A stretch of 13,977 nucleotides of DNA from JANYCD01 sp043738385 (GTDB taxonomy: Bacteria > Pseudomonadota > Gammaproteobacteria > Burkholderiales > Rhodocyclaceae), in the NCBI GenBank assembly GCA_043738385.1, contig JAYUGL010000157.1:1-13977 (forward strand), written 5' to 3'. Below the pieces are notes generated by a model that was not told the origin of the DNA, made no database searches, and was given only the letters and a program-made list of their open reading frames with translations. Within the stretch, counting starts at the first letter, position 1; each line of letters begins with the position of its first letter. Position numbers and translations under genes: made by a program. Below are positions 6,649 to 13,793 of this stretch, piece by piece.

Positions 6649-7596
6649 TCACCGTCGCGCCACGATCTCGGTCGCCATGCGCACCGCAGCGAACAAGCTG
6701 GCAGGGTCGGCGCGGCCAGTACCGGCAATATCGAGCGCGGTGCCGTGATCAACCGAGGTACGCAGGATCGGCAGGCCCAAGGTAATGTTGACCCCTTCCT
6801 CGAAGGCGGCGTACTTGAGCACCGCCAGTCCCTGATCGTGATACATCGCGACCTGCGCATCGGACCCGGCAAGCACGTTGCGGGTAAACAAGGTGTCGGC
6901 CGGCAACGGCCCAACAATATTCAGCCCTTCGGCGCGCAGTGCATCAATCACCGGCGCGATGATCTCGATTTCCTCGCGACCCAGATAACCGCCTTCGCCG
7001 GCATGCGGATTGAGGCCGGCCACCAGAATGCGTGGCCTGGCGATGCCGAACTTGCTGCGCAGATCAGCATCCACGATACGCAGCGTGGTCGTCAGGTCAT
7101 CACGGGTGATGGCCGCCGGCACATCTTTCAGCGCCAGATGCGTGGTCGCCAGCGCCACGCGCAAACCCGCGCCGGCCAGCATCATCACGACGCGTTGTGT
7201 GCCGGTCTGCTCGGCAAGGTATTCGGTATGACCGGTGAAAGGAATGCCGGCGTCGTTGATCACGCCCTTGTGTACCGGCGCGGTGACCATCGCGGCAAAC
7301 TCGCCGGACTGGCAGCCAGCCAGCGCTCGATCCAGCACGGCGATCACATAGCGCGCGTTGCGGATGTCGAGGCGCCCGGCTTCGCATGGCGCGCAAAGCG
7401 GCACGTGAAGAATGTCCAGGCCATCGATTGTTTTGCCCAGCTGTTTCGCCCGCGATTCAATCAGCGCGCGATCACCCACTATAACGAGGCGAGCGGGAAA
7501 ATTCGCAGCCACCAGCGACAGGCAGATGTCGGGGCCGATACCCGCCGGCTCGCCGCTGGTGACGGCGATGACCGGAGCCTTCGCGTCACGCTTCAT
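6649..7596 (-). CDS. pdxA: 4-hydroxythreonine-4-phosphate dehydrogenase
   Basis: PdxA oxidises 4-phosphohydroxy-L-threonine with NAD in the DXP-dependent pathway to pyridoxal 5'-phosphate. The 315-residue product shows the family's G-E-P-A-G-I-G near 15-21 and G-H-T-E-Y-L-A at 122-128. The three metal-binding histidines are H153 (T-T-H), H198 (L-N-P-H-A-G-E-G-G) and H253 (M-Y-H-D-Q-G), followed by V-N-I-T-L-G-L-P and R-T-S-V-D-H-G-T-A. Its ribosome binding site (AAGGA, 7 nt before ATG) overlaps the stop codon of surA, 10 nt away, so translation is probably coupled. The operon position between surA and rsmA is the conserved proteobacterial one. Confidence 0.97.
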   Translation of the reverse strand: MKRDAKAPVIAVTSGEPAGIGPDICLSLVAANFPARLVIVGDRALIESRAKQLGKTIDGLDILHVPLCAPCEAGRLDIRNARYVIAVLDRALAGCQSGEFAAMVTAPVHKGVINDAGIPFTGHTEYLAEQTGTQRVVMMLAGAGLRVALATTHLALKDVPAAITRDDLTTTLRIVDADLRSKFGIARPRILVAGLNPHAGEGGYLGREEIEIIAPVIDALRAEGLNIVGPLPADTLFTRNVLAGSDAQVAMYHDQGLAVLKYAAFEEGVNITLGLPILRTSVDHGTALDIAGTGRADPASLFAAVRMATEIVARR

Positions 7597-7606
7597 GGCT
7601 CAATCC

Positions 7607-8908
7607 TTACTGGTCTTCAAGCCGGAGCTCGACATAGGCGCGATCGCGCAACTGTCGCTGCCAGTCCAAATACATGTCGTCGGACTTGCGCTCACGCAGC
7701 ACCTGGCGTGCGGCTATGCGCTTGCGTTCCGGGGAACCTTCGTCGGTGCGGCGTTCGAGCACCTGAATCAGATGCCAGCCGAAGGGCGATTTCACCGGCT
7801 GGCTGATTTCCTTGAGCGCCAGACTGTCCATGGCTTTTTCGAACTCGGGCACCATGTCGCCCTGATTCATCCAGCCGAGGTCACCACCTTTGGCGGCAGA
7901 CAAGTCACTGGAGTATAGGCGCGCCAACTCGGCAAAGTCGGCGCCATTGTCGAGACGCTCCTTGAGCCCGTCGAGCTTGTGCTTGACGTCGGACTCGGAG
8001 ACCACTTCATTGACGCGGATCAGGATGTGACGGACATGGGTTTGTTTCAAGGATGGCATTTCCGCCTCACCCCCTTTGCGTTCGAGCAATTTGATGAAGT
8101 GGAAACCGGCAGAGCTGCGCAGCAGTGGGCTAACCTCGCCCGGTTTGAGTTTCTGTATCGCGTCGGCATACAAGGCCGGCAGACGAGTGACCGGACGCAT
8201 GCCGATGACGCCGCCGCTCAGCGCGTCGGGCGCGTCGGAGATGCTTGCCGCCACTTTGCCAAAATCCTCGCCGCCGTTGACTTGAGCCAAGGCCTGCTCG
8301 GCTTTGGCGCGTAACTTGGTCAATTGTTCGGGGCTGGCCTGCTCCGGCGCCCGCACCATGACATGGGCAACATTGACCTGCCCAACCTCGTCGGTGCTGA
8401 CCGGATTGGCCAGATAGTTGTCGATCTCCCCATCCGAAACCACAACGCGGCTTTCAACATCCCGTTCGCGCAAATGGGACATGACGATTTGGTCGCGAAT
8501 TTCCTCGCGAAACTTGGCCCAGTCGATGCCGTCGTGGTCAAGCGCGGCCCTGAAATCGGACAGCGACATCTTGTTGCCTGTCGCAATGCGTCCCATCGCC
8601 GCATCAAGCTCGGCATCCGGCACGTCCAGTCCGGTGTCTTTCGCCAACTGGATTTGCACTTTTTCGGCAATCATTTTTTCCAGCATCTGGCGCTGGAGCA
8701 CGTCCTGCGATGGCAACTGGGTATTTTGCGCACGCGCCTGCCGCTCAATGGAAGCAAGCCGCGATCGAAGCTCGCTCAGCGTGATCGCTTCGCTGTTGAC
8801 CACCGCAACGATGCGGTCCGCCGGCACCGGCGCGGAACCGGATTGGACTGGTGTCGCAAATGCCATACCGAGAACCAGCAGAAGAAAAATTAAACGGGAG
8901 AGATTCAT
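7607..8908 (-). CDS. surA: Periplasmic chaperone / peptidyl-prolyl isomerase SurA
   Basis: SurA escorts unfolded outer-membrane proteins, including LptD, across the periplasm to the BAM complex. The 433-residue protein starts with a signal peptide (residues 1 to about 24), then the chaperone N-domain (about 27-165), a first parvulin domain (about 178-275) and a second (about 289-390, with H-I-L-I-R, G-G-D-L-G-W and F-G-W-H-L-I), and a C-terminal helix that completes the chaperone core. Its ATG overlaps the lptD stop as ATGA, so translation is coupled. No strong ribosome binding site of its own is seen, which fits re-initiation. Confidence 0.96.
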   Translation of the reverse strand: MNLSRLIFLLLVLGMAFATPVQSGSAPVPADRIVAVVNSEAITLSELRSRLASIERQARAQNTQLPSQDVLQRQMLEKMIAEKVQIQLAKDTGLDVPDAELDAAMGRIATGNKMSLSDFRAALDHDGIDWAKFREEIRDQIVMSHLRERDVESRVVVSDGEIDNYLANPVSTDEVGQVNVAHVMVRAPEQASPEQLTKLRAKAEQALAQVNGGEDFGKVAASISDAPDALSGGVIGMRPVTRLPALYADAIQKLKPGEVSPLLRSSAGFHFIKLLERKGGEAEMPSLKQTHVRHILIRVNEVVSESDVKHKLDGLKERLDNGADFAELARLYSSDLSAAKGGDLGWMNQGDMVPEFEKAMDSLALKEISQPVKSPFGWHLIQVLERRTDEGSPERKRIAARQVLRERKSDDMYLDWQRQLRDRAYVELRLEDQ

Positions 8909-11844
8909 GGCGCCTGATATGGGTCGGTGGAAAATTCGGAATCGGTGCCCGGCTGGTTAAGCCGGCCATAACCTGGAATGTTGCGTTTGAGCAAGGTGAG
9001 CGGACTCGAACCAAGCTGCGAGAAGCCAGTCAACTCAAGTTGAAAAAAGAGTGAACTATTGGTCCGCCCGATAGCCGTCGCCAAACGCTGTACGACAACC
9101 CGCGCCACCCAGCAGATGCCGTTGTACTCAAGGCCGGCAACACTTTCGACGATGCGTTTGTCGCGGATCGAATAGTTGTAGCGGCCCACGCCATACCATC
9201 CGCCGCCCAGAGGCCACTGGCCGGAAACGTCAAACTGATCAAGAAGGCCTCGATTGTAGCGATATCCGGCATTGAGCACCTTGCCGATTTCGGGTTGGTA
9301 ACGCAGGCCGACGTTGTAGCGTTCAAAACGCTTGTCACGGGTGTTGTACTGCAGGCCAGTATCAATGGAGGTATTCGGCAACACAGTTCCACTCAGCGCC
9401 GCCAGAAAATCAGCCACGTGCCCGGTACGTGGCGTGACACCGGGCAGGGTCACATTCTGATTGGTGAAATAGTAACGTTCGCCAATGGCCGCTTTGAGCA
9501 GCTCTGCGCCCGTCTCCGGATCGATCGTCCGCGAGGTCAGCGCAACCGTGGCCTGATTCGCGTCGGCAATCCGATCACCGCCAGTGAACACATTTTCCGA
9601 AAATATTTGCGCGAAATTAAAGTCTGCGACTCCGGTATCGAACACCGGGATCTGGTTCTGATCGCGAAACGGCACGCGCAGATAATACAGGCGTGGCTCC
9701 AGTGTCTGGGTAAGGTTGCGGCCAAACCAGTCGGTATTGCGCTCGAATGTCAGCCCGCTGTCGATACTCATGATTGGAACATTGCGCGTCAGTTTGTCGG
9801 GTGTGCCAAACGCCTGCTGCTGCAGTTCGTAATGCGTCGAGTTAAAACCGATTTTTGGGGTGACATAAAATGCGGCAGTCTGAAAAGGCAGTGACAGCTG
9901 TGGGTAGAACGTTGTGCGCTTGCCCTCCACCTGCGCCTGTGTCGAAACTGTGTGAGGCAGGGAAAAGTCGACATACTCTCCCTGAACATTGAGCGCCAGC
10001 CCTAACGGAAGGTCCGGCCGGATCGCAGACAAGGTGACCTGCGGCAGACGGTCATAGGGTATCGCCACAGGGGGCCGCGCGGGATCCTGCAAGGTCTGGT
10101 AGCGCTGCGCGACCACGTTGACGCCCCACCATCCCGCACCGTAGCTCAGTACGCCCTGGCGCAACAGGTTGGTTTGCGAAATGTTCGTCACCCTAGTGGA
10201 CAAATCGGTGAAGTAAGTGTCGTCAGACACGCGATTGATATTCAAGCTGCCGGAGAACCCGTGGCCAAAATTCTGGGCATGCACAATCGAGAGCGCATCG
10301 CGACTCTTGCCGAAAATTTTGTCGTCGCCAAGATATTCGCCGCTGATTTGTCCGTGGTAGTCAGCACCCAGATAGCGGTATTCACCCTGCCATTGGGTGC
10401 CACGCTTGGCCATGTTGCGCGCGGCGATGGTGGCATCCATGTTCGGCGCGATATTCCAGTAAAAGGGAATGGTGAACTCCGGGCCACCCTGGCTGGTGCT
10501 ACCCAGTCCGGGCGAAAGGAAACCCGACACGCGCTGGTTGTTGAGCGCGAACGACATCCACGGTGAATAAAGAATGGGAACGCCTTTGAAAAATATCGTG
10601 GCGTTGCGCGCGGTGGCGTGTTCATCCGTGTAGTCCAGCGCGAGATCGGAAACCCGGGCGAACCAGTCAGGATTACCGCTTCCCGCGGGGCACGTGCTAT
10701 ACGTGGCATTGGTCATGCGGTAATGACCTTCACCCTCGAAGTCCAACCGCTCGGCGTTTCCCTGCCCGGTAATCGCGGTGTGGGCAGGCTTGTTGTTTTG
10801 GTCGAGAGGCGCCCGTGTCACCGAATAGGCCGGTGCGTCAAAAAAACCCGTGCTTTTGTCGAGCTGGAGTTTCATGTGCGGTCCCGACATTCGGTCGTCG
10901 TCGCGGCGCAAGTGGACATTGCCGGTCGCTTCCACTTCTTCGAGCGGATCACGGTAGATGAGGGTGTCGCCCGTCATTACACTGCCATAGCGACGCAGCT
11001 CCGCATTACCTTCGGCCCGCATTTCCACATCGGTCTTGCCGTTTATCGTATCGGCCGTCATGAACGACGGTAGCGGACCGGCGGCATCACCCGGCGGCGG
11101 CAGCAGCGCCTTCGTCGATTTAAGATGCGGAGCCGGTAGCAGTCCGGCAGCGACCTGTGCGGAATACAACGGTGCAACTTCCGGCGCTTCAACAATCTCC
11201 GGCGGATTGCTCAGCGACATGGCCTGGCCCGCCAGGGCGGGCTGCGTACCAAGCAATGCCGGGTCGACGCGCAGGGGTTCCATTCCGTCCGCGACCAGCC
11301 CAGGCGTTGGAACGGCCGGCGGCACGCTTGCTTTTTTCACCTGCCTGGGGGACTCGGGCAGCGCCGGTCGCACCGCTTCGGCGGCCAGAGCGGGTTGCGT
11401 GCCAAGCAATGCCGGATCGACGCGCAAGGGTTCCATTCCGTCCGCGATCAGGCCAGGTGTCGAAACGGCCGCCGGCATGCTTTTCTTCACCGGTTGGGTC
11501 GACTCGGACCGCACGGGTCGCGGCGTTGCAGTAACGGGTGGCATGCTCTCCGGCGCTGATCGCACCGTTGCAGCGACGGATGGCACGCTTTCCGGCACCG
11601 CTCGCGCCCTTGCAGTGACTGGCGGCATGCTCTCCGGCACCGACTGGACGGCTGGCTCGGGCGACGTCTGCCGCGCCTGAGCAGGCGTCGCGGGCGCTGT
11701 CTCGGTACGTGACTCAACCACAGGAGAATTCCCCAGTAGTGCCGGATCGACACGCAATGGCGGAAGGGAATCTGCTGCCATGACCTTTCCCGCAATTACC
11801 AGCAGGAGCAGGAGGCCGAGTTGTTCGCGCAGGGGAAAAGGCAT
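8905..11844 (-). CDS. lptD: LPS-assembly protein LptD with repeat-rich N-terminal extension
   Basis: LptD is the outer-membrane barrel that, plugged by LptE, inserts LPS in the outer leaflet. At 979 residues it is longer than typical ~750-800-residue relatives. A signal peptide (1 to about 24, ending V-M-A-A) is followed by a Pro/Ala/Val-rich region to about 255, then the OstA/LptA-like jellyroll (about 262-385, with M-T-A-D-T-I-N-G-K and V-E-A-T-G-N-V-H-L), then the barrel to the end. The extension contains L-R-V-D-P-A-L-L-G three times (30-38, 140-148, 191-199) and three 14-residue units beginning P-E-S (70-111). Only two cysteines exist, C385 (T-C-P-A-G) and C911 (N-G-I-C-W), against four in E. 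coli. It heads the operon with surA, pdxA and rsmA. The ATG at 11844 lacks a clear ribosome binding site, but the signal peptide begins right there. Confidence 0.95.
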   Translation of the reverse strand: MPFPLREQLGLLLLLVIAGKVMAADSLPPLRVDPALLGNSPVVESRTETAPATPAQARQTSPEPAVQSVPESMPPVTARARAVPESVPSVAATVRSAPESMPPVTATPRPVRSESTQPVKKSMPAAVSTPGLIADGMEPLRVDPALLGTQPALAAEAVRPALPESPRQVKKASVPPAVPTPGLVADGMEPLRVDPALLGTQPALAGQAMSLSNPPEIVEAPEVAPLYSAQVAAGLLPAPHLKSTKALLPPPGDAAGPLPSFMTADTINGKTDVEMRAEGNAELRRYGSVMTGDTLIYRDPLEEVEATGNVHLRRDDDRMSGPHMKLQLDKSTGFFDAPAYSVTRAPLDQNNKPAHTAITGQGNAERLDFEGEGHYRMTNATYSTCPAGSGNPDWFARVSDLALDYTDEHATARNATIFFKGVPILYSPWMSFALNNQRVSGFLSPGLGSTSQGGPEFTIPFYWNIAPNMDATIAARNMAKRGTQWQGEYRYLGADYHGQISGEYLGDDKIFGKSRDALSIVHAQNFGHGFSGSLNINRVSDDTYFTDLSTRVTNISQTNLLRQGVLSYGAGWWGVNVVAQRYQTLQDPARPPVAIPYDRLPQVTLSAIRPDLPLGLALNVQGEYVDFSLPHTVSTQAQVEGKRTTFYPQLSLPFQTAAFYVTPKIGFNSTHYELQQQAFGTPDKLTRNVPIMSIDSGLTFERNTDWFGRNLTQTLEPRLYYLRVPFRDQNQIPVFDTGVADFNFAQIFSENVFTGGDRIADANQATVALTSRTIDPETGAELLKAAIGERYYFTNQNVTLPGVTPRTGHVADFLAALSGTVLPNTSIDTGLQYNTRDKRFERYNVGLRYQPEIGKVLNAGYRYNRGLLDQFDVSGQWPLGGGWYGVGRYNYSIRDKRIVESVAGLEYNGICWVARVVVQRLATAIGRTNSSLFFQLELTGFSQLGSSPLTLLKRNIPGYGRLNQPGTDSEFSTDPYQAP
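11221..11496 (-). repeat. Tandem duplication (about 153 bp x2) in lptD
   Basis: Two neighbouring copies encode residues 117-157 and 167-208 of LptD. The core (PTPG-like, x-A-D-G-M-E-P, then L-R-V-D-P-A-L-L-G-T-Q-P-A-L-A) repeats at 51-residue spacing; for example CCAAGCAATGCCGG begins at 11249 and again at 11402. One residue has been gained or lost between the copies near K-K. A third, shorter relative of the core lies just behind the signal peptide (residues 30-38). Confidence 0.85.
11512..11637 (-). repeat. 42-bp minisatellite, 3 units, in lptD
   Basis: Three units of 14 codons (residues 70-83, 84-97, 98-111) start with P-E-S-M/V-P-P/S-V. The DNA word GGCAYGCTYTCCGG recurs on the plus strand at 11540, 11582 and 11624, exactly 42 bp apart. 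As 42 is a multiple of three, copy-number changes would keep the frame. Confidence 0.85.
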
Positions 11845-11929
11845 GCGGTGGTCGGAGTGCCTGCCGAATTGGCCCAGGGTCGAATGTTAGAATCCGTGAT
11901 TCTATCAGCTTGGGTTCCCACCTCCCGAC
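11845..11929. promoter_or_regulatory. Divergent promoter region lptD / amgK with inverted repeat
   Basis: The 85 bp between the two start codons contain a perfect inverted repeat TAGAATC-CGT-GATTCTA at 11888-11904. Both arms carry TAGAAT, a good -10 hexamer, one for each strand (11888-11893 plus; 11904-11899 minus), so either overlapping divergent promoters or an operator is possible. No convincing -35 box stands at 17 bp on either side. I see no strong ribosome binding site for amgK. Confidence 0.4.
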
Positions 11930-12958
11930 ATGCAGCGGCAGCGATTGATTGAGGCATGGCTGAGCGAACTCCGGCCGGGACGCGCGTTTGCGCTTGCCCC
12001 CGCCTCCGCCGATGCCAGTTTCCGCCGTTATTTTCGTGCCGCACTGGACGATGGTTCGACCAGCATCATCATGGACGCGCCGCCCGGTCGCGAAGATGTC
12101 CGTCCCTGGCTCCACGTCCAGTCACTGTTTCAATCGGCGGGGGTACATGTCCCAGAGGTATTGGCTGCGGACATGGAGCAAGGCTTTCTGCTGTTGTCCG
12201 ATCTCGGCTCGACCACCTATCTCGCCGCGCTGAACACTTCCGGCTCTGCGGGAGATGCGCAACAACTCTATCTGGATGCCATCGATGCACTGGTGCGCAT
12301 CCAACTCGCCAGCCGACCGAATTGCCTGCCCGAATACGACAACGTCCTGCTCGAACGTGAAATGGACTTGTTTCCTGACTGGTATGTCACCAAACATCTC
12401 AACACGACACTGGGCGAAAACCAGCGCGGACAGCTCGAAGAATGTTTCAAAAAAATCCTGGCTGTCAATCTCGCCGAACCGCGCGTGTTCGTGCATCGCG
12501 ACTATCACTCGCGCAATCTGATGGTCACAAATCCAAATCCTGGAATCGTTGACTTTCAGGATGCTGTCCACGGCCCGATCAGCTACGATCTGGCGTCGCT
12601 GTTCAAGGATGCCTACGTTGACTGGGACGAGGAAATCACCCTCGATTGGCTGATCCGCTATTGGGAGAAGGCGCGACAAGCCGGCCTGCCGGTACGCAGC
12701 GATTTCAGCGAATTTCACCGCGACTATGAATGGATGGGCGTACAGCGTCATCTCAAAGTGCTTGGCATCTTTGCGCGTCTTTATCACCGCGACGGCAAGG
12801 GCGGCTACCTCAAGGACATGCCGCTGGTGGCGAAGTATTTACGCGCCGCCTGCGAACGCTACGGCGAACTCAACCCGCTGTTAAAACTACTCGATCAGTT
12901 GGAAGACAAGATCACGGTGCTTGGACATACGATGGCCGCTGTAAAAGTCAACACGTGA
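11930..12958 (+). CDS. amgK: N-acetylmuramate/N-acetylglucosamine anomeric kinase AmgK
   Basis: AmgK phosphorylates the anomeric hydroxyl of MurNAc (and GlcNAc) recovered from peptidoglycan, giving MurNAc-1-P for MurU. The 342-residue cytoplasmic protein has the aminoglycoside-phosphotransferase fold: A-S-x-R-R-Y-F near 29-35, the hinge L-L-L-S-D-L-G (87-93), catalytic loop V-H-R-D-Y-H-S-R-N-L with D191 and N196, and metal-binding D208 in I-V-D-F-Q-D-A. Length and motif order match AmgK, and the downstream murU supports the assignment over other kinases of this fold. ATG at 11930 is the first start in frame near the divergent region; no good ribosome binding site is seen. The short gap to murU is occupied by a palindromic repeat element. 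Confidence 0.92.
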   Translation: MQRQRLIEAWLSELRPGRAFALAPASADASFRRYFRAALDDGSTSIIMDAPPGREDVRPWLHVQSLFQSAGVHVPEVLAADMEQGFLLLSDLGSTTYLAALNTSGSAGDAQQLYLDAIDALVRIQLASRPNCLPEYDNVLLEREMDLFPDWYVTKHLNTTLGENQRGQLEECFKKILAVNLAEPRVFVHRDYHSRNLMVTNPNPGIVDFQDAVHGPISYDLASLFKDAYVDWDEEITLDWLIRYWEKARQAGLPVRSDFSEFHRDYEWMGVQRHLKVLGIFARLYHRDGKGGYLKDMPLVAKYLRAACERYGELNPLLKLLDQLEDKITVLGHTMAAVKVNT

Positions 12959-13084
12959 ACCACAGAGACGCCCCAAAGGAAGTTCCCTTGGGGGACACAG
13001 AGGCACAGAGAAAAATCAGACCAAATCTCAGTGAAGTTTTCGGTTTCTCCTCGTTTTTCCTCTGTGCCTCTGTGTATCTGTGGT
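12959..13084. repeat. Palindromic intergenic repeat (CACAGAG-type) between amgK and murU
   Basis: The gap opens with ACCACAGAGAC and closes with its near reverse complement ATCTGTGGT; inside, ACACAGAGGCACAGAG-AAAAA (12995-13015) pairs with TTTTTCCTCTGTGCCTCTGTGT (13054-13075). The left arm is interrupted by about 25 bp (12970-12994) that is itself a palindrome; without it the two arms would pair nearly end to end across a loop of about 38 nt. This looks like a mobile, MITE-like intergenic repeat. Similar CACAGAG-rich sequences are dispersed in many bacterial genomes as far as I recall. Spurious Cys/Leu-rich reading frames cross it. Confidence 0.75.
12971..12993. repeat. Inner palindrome inserted in the left arm of the repeat
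   Basis: CCCCAAAGGAA (12971-12981) and TTCCCTTGGGG (12983-12993) form an 11-bp stem with one mismatch around a single G. It splits the otherwise continuous left arm ACCACAGAGAC/ACACAGAGG of the larger element, so it appears to be a second element nested in the first. Confidence 0.7.
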
Positions 13085-13096
13085 GAAAGACTTTTC

Positions 13097-13786
13097 ATGA
13101 AAGCCATGATTCTCGCTGCCGGAAGGGGCAAACGCATGCGTCCGCTGACCGACCACACGCCGAAGCCCTTGTTGCAAGTTGGGGGAAAACCACTGATCGT
13201 CTGGCACCTTGAGCGACTCGCCGCTGCCGGCTTTCGCGCAATAGTCATCAATCACGCCCACCTCGGCGAACAAATTGAAGCGCTCCTTGGTGATGGTTCC
13301 GCGTTTGGCCTTTCCATCACATACTCACCCGAACCACCGGGGGCTTTGGAAACCGCAGGCGGCATTGCCAATGCTTTGCCATTGCTCGGCGACGATCCGT
13401 TTCTGGTGGTCAACGGCGACACCTTCTGCGACTGGAGTTTTGCGCAGGCCGCCTTCGCGTTGAACACCAATGATCTCGCGCACTTGGTGATGGTTGCCAA
13501 CCCGGAGCATCACCCATCCGGGGACTTCGCTCTGGACCAAGGCCGCTTGACCGCTCCACTCCTCACTCCTCACTCCTCACTCCTCACCTACTCAGGCATC
13601 GGCATCTATCGACCTGAGCTTTTCTCAAACGTTGAGCGCGGCGCTCGAGCCAAACTTTCACCTCTCCTGCTTGCCGCGATGAGTGCGGGCAAGATCTCTG
13701 GAGAATTCCACGCAGGCCGTTGGGAAGACGTCGGTACCCCGCAACGTCTATTGCAACTCGATGCCGAATTGCGCTCGCTACTATAA
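13097..13786 (+). CDS. murU: N-acetylmuramate-1-phosphate uridylyltransferase MurU
   Basis: MurU couples MurNAc-1-P with UTP to give UDP-MurNAc, completing the recycling route that AmgK begins and bypassing MurA/MurB. The 229-residue nucleotidyltransferase opens with M-K-A-M-I-L-A-A-G-R-G-K-R-M-R-P-L (nucleotide-binding loop) and has K23 in T-P-K-P-L-L, V-N-G-D-T-F-C-D (metal-binding Asp), L-T-Y-S-G-I-G-I-Y-R-P and a terminal R-W-E-D-V-G-T-P. The ATG at 13097 fits the family start; a frame extending to 13031 only adds the translation of the repeat. Between G-R-L and T-Y-S-G-I-G lies an extra segment (T-P-H-S-S-L-L) encoded by a 7-bp tandem repeat. Seven nucleotides separate it from pepP. Confidence 0.93.
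   Translation: MKAMILAAGRGKRMRPLTDHTPKPLLQVGGKPLIVWHLERLAAAGFRAIVINHAHLGEQIEALLGDGSAFGLSITYSPEPPGALETAGGIANALPLLGDDPFLVVNGDTFCDWSFAQAAFALNTNDLAHLVMVANPEHHPSGDFALDQGRLTAPLLTPHSSLLTYSGIGIYRPELFSNVERGARAKLSPLLLAAMSAGKISGEFHAGRWEDVGTPQRLLQLDAELRSLL
13557..13584 (+). repeat. Heptanucleotide tandem repeat (CACTCCT)x4 inside murU
   Basis: Four perfect CACTCCT units (13557, 13564, 13571, 13578) plus a partial fifth (CACCT) lie within the coding frame. They read in frame as P-L-L-T-P-H-S-S-L-L-T. Because 7 is not a multiple of 3, gain or loss of one unit would shift the reading frame in the last third of MurU. Confidence 0.9.
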
Positions 13787-13793
13787 TGAATCC

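Noticed and set aside
6532..7806. Long open frame (424 codons) on the plus strand
   Set aside because: It lies antisense to pdxA and parts of rsmA and surA, all clearly real; composition is R/H/Q-rich as in shadow frames.
11512..11637. CRISPR-like spacing of repeats
   Set aside because: The 42-bp units are contiguous, degenerate and coding within lptD; there are no spacers and no cas genes.
13031..13096. N-terminal extension of murU
   Set aside because: The extra 22 residues are repeat-derived; the family start M-K-A-M-I-L-A-A-G is at 13097.
12895..13251. 118-codon minus-strand frame across the amgK-murU gap
   Set aside because: Its Leu/Cys-rich centre is the translation of the palindromic repeat and the ends are antisense to amgK and murU.
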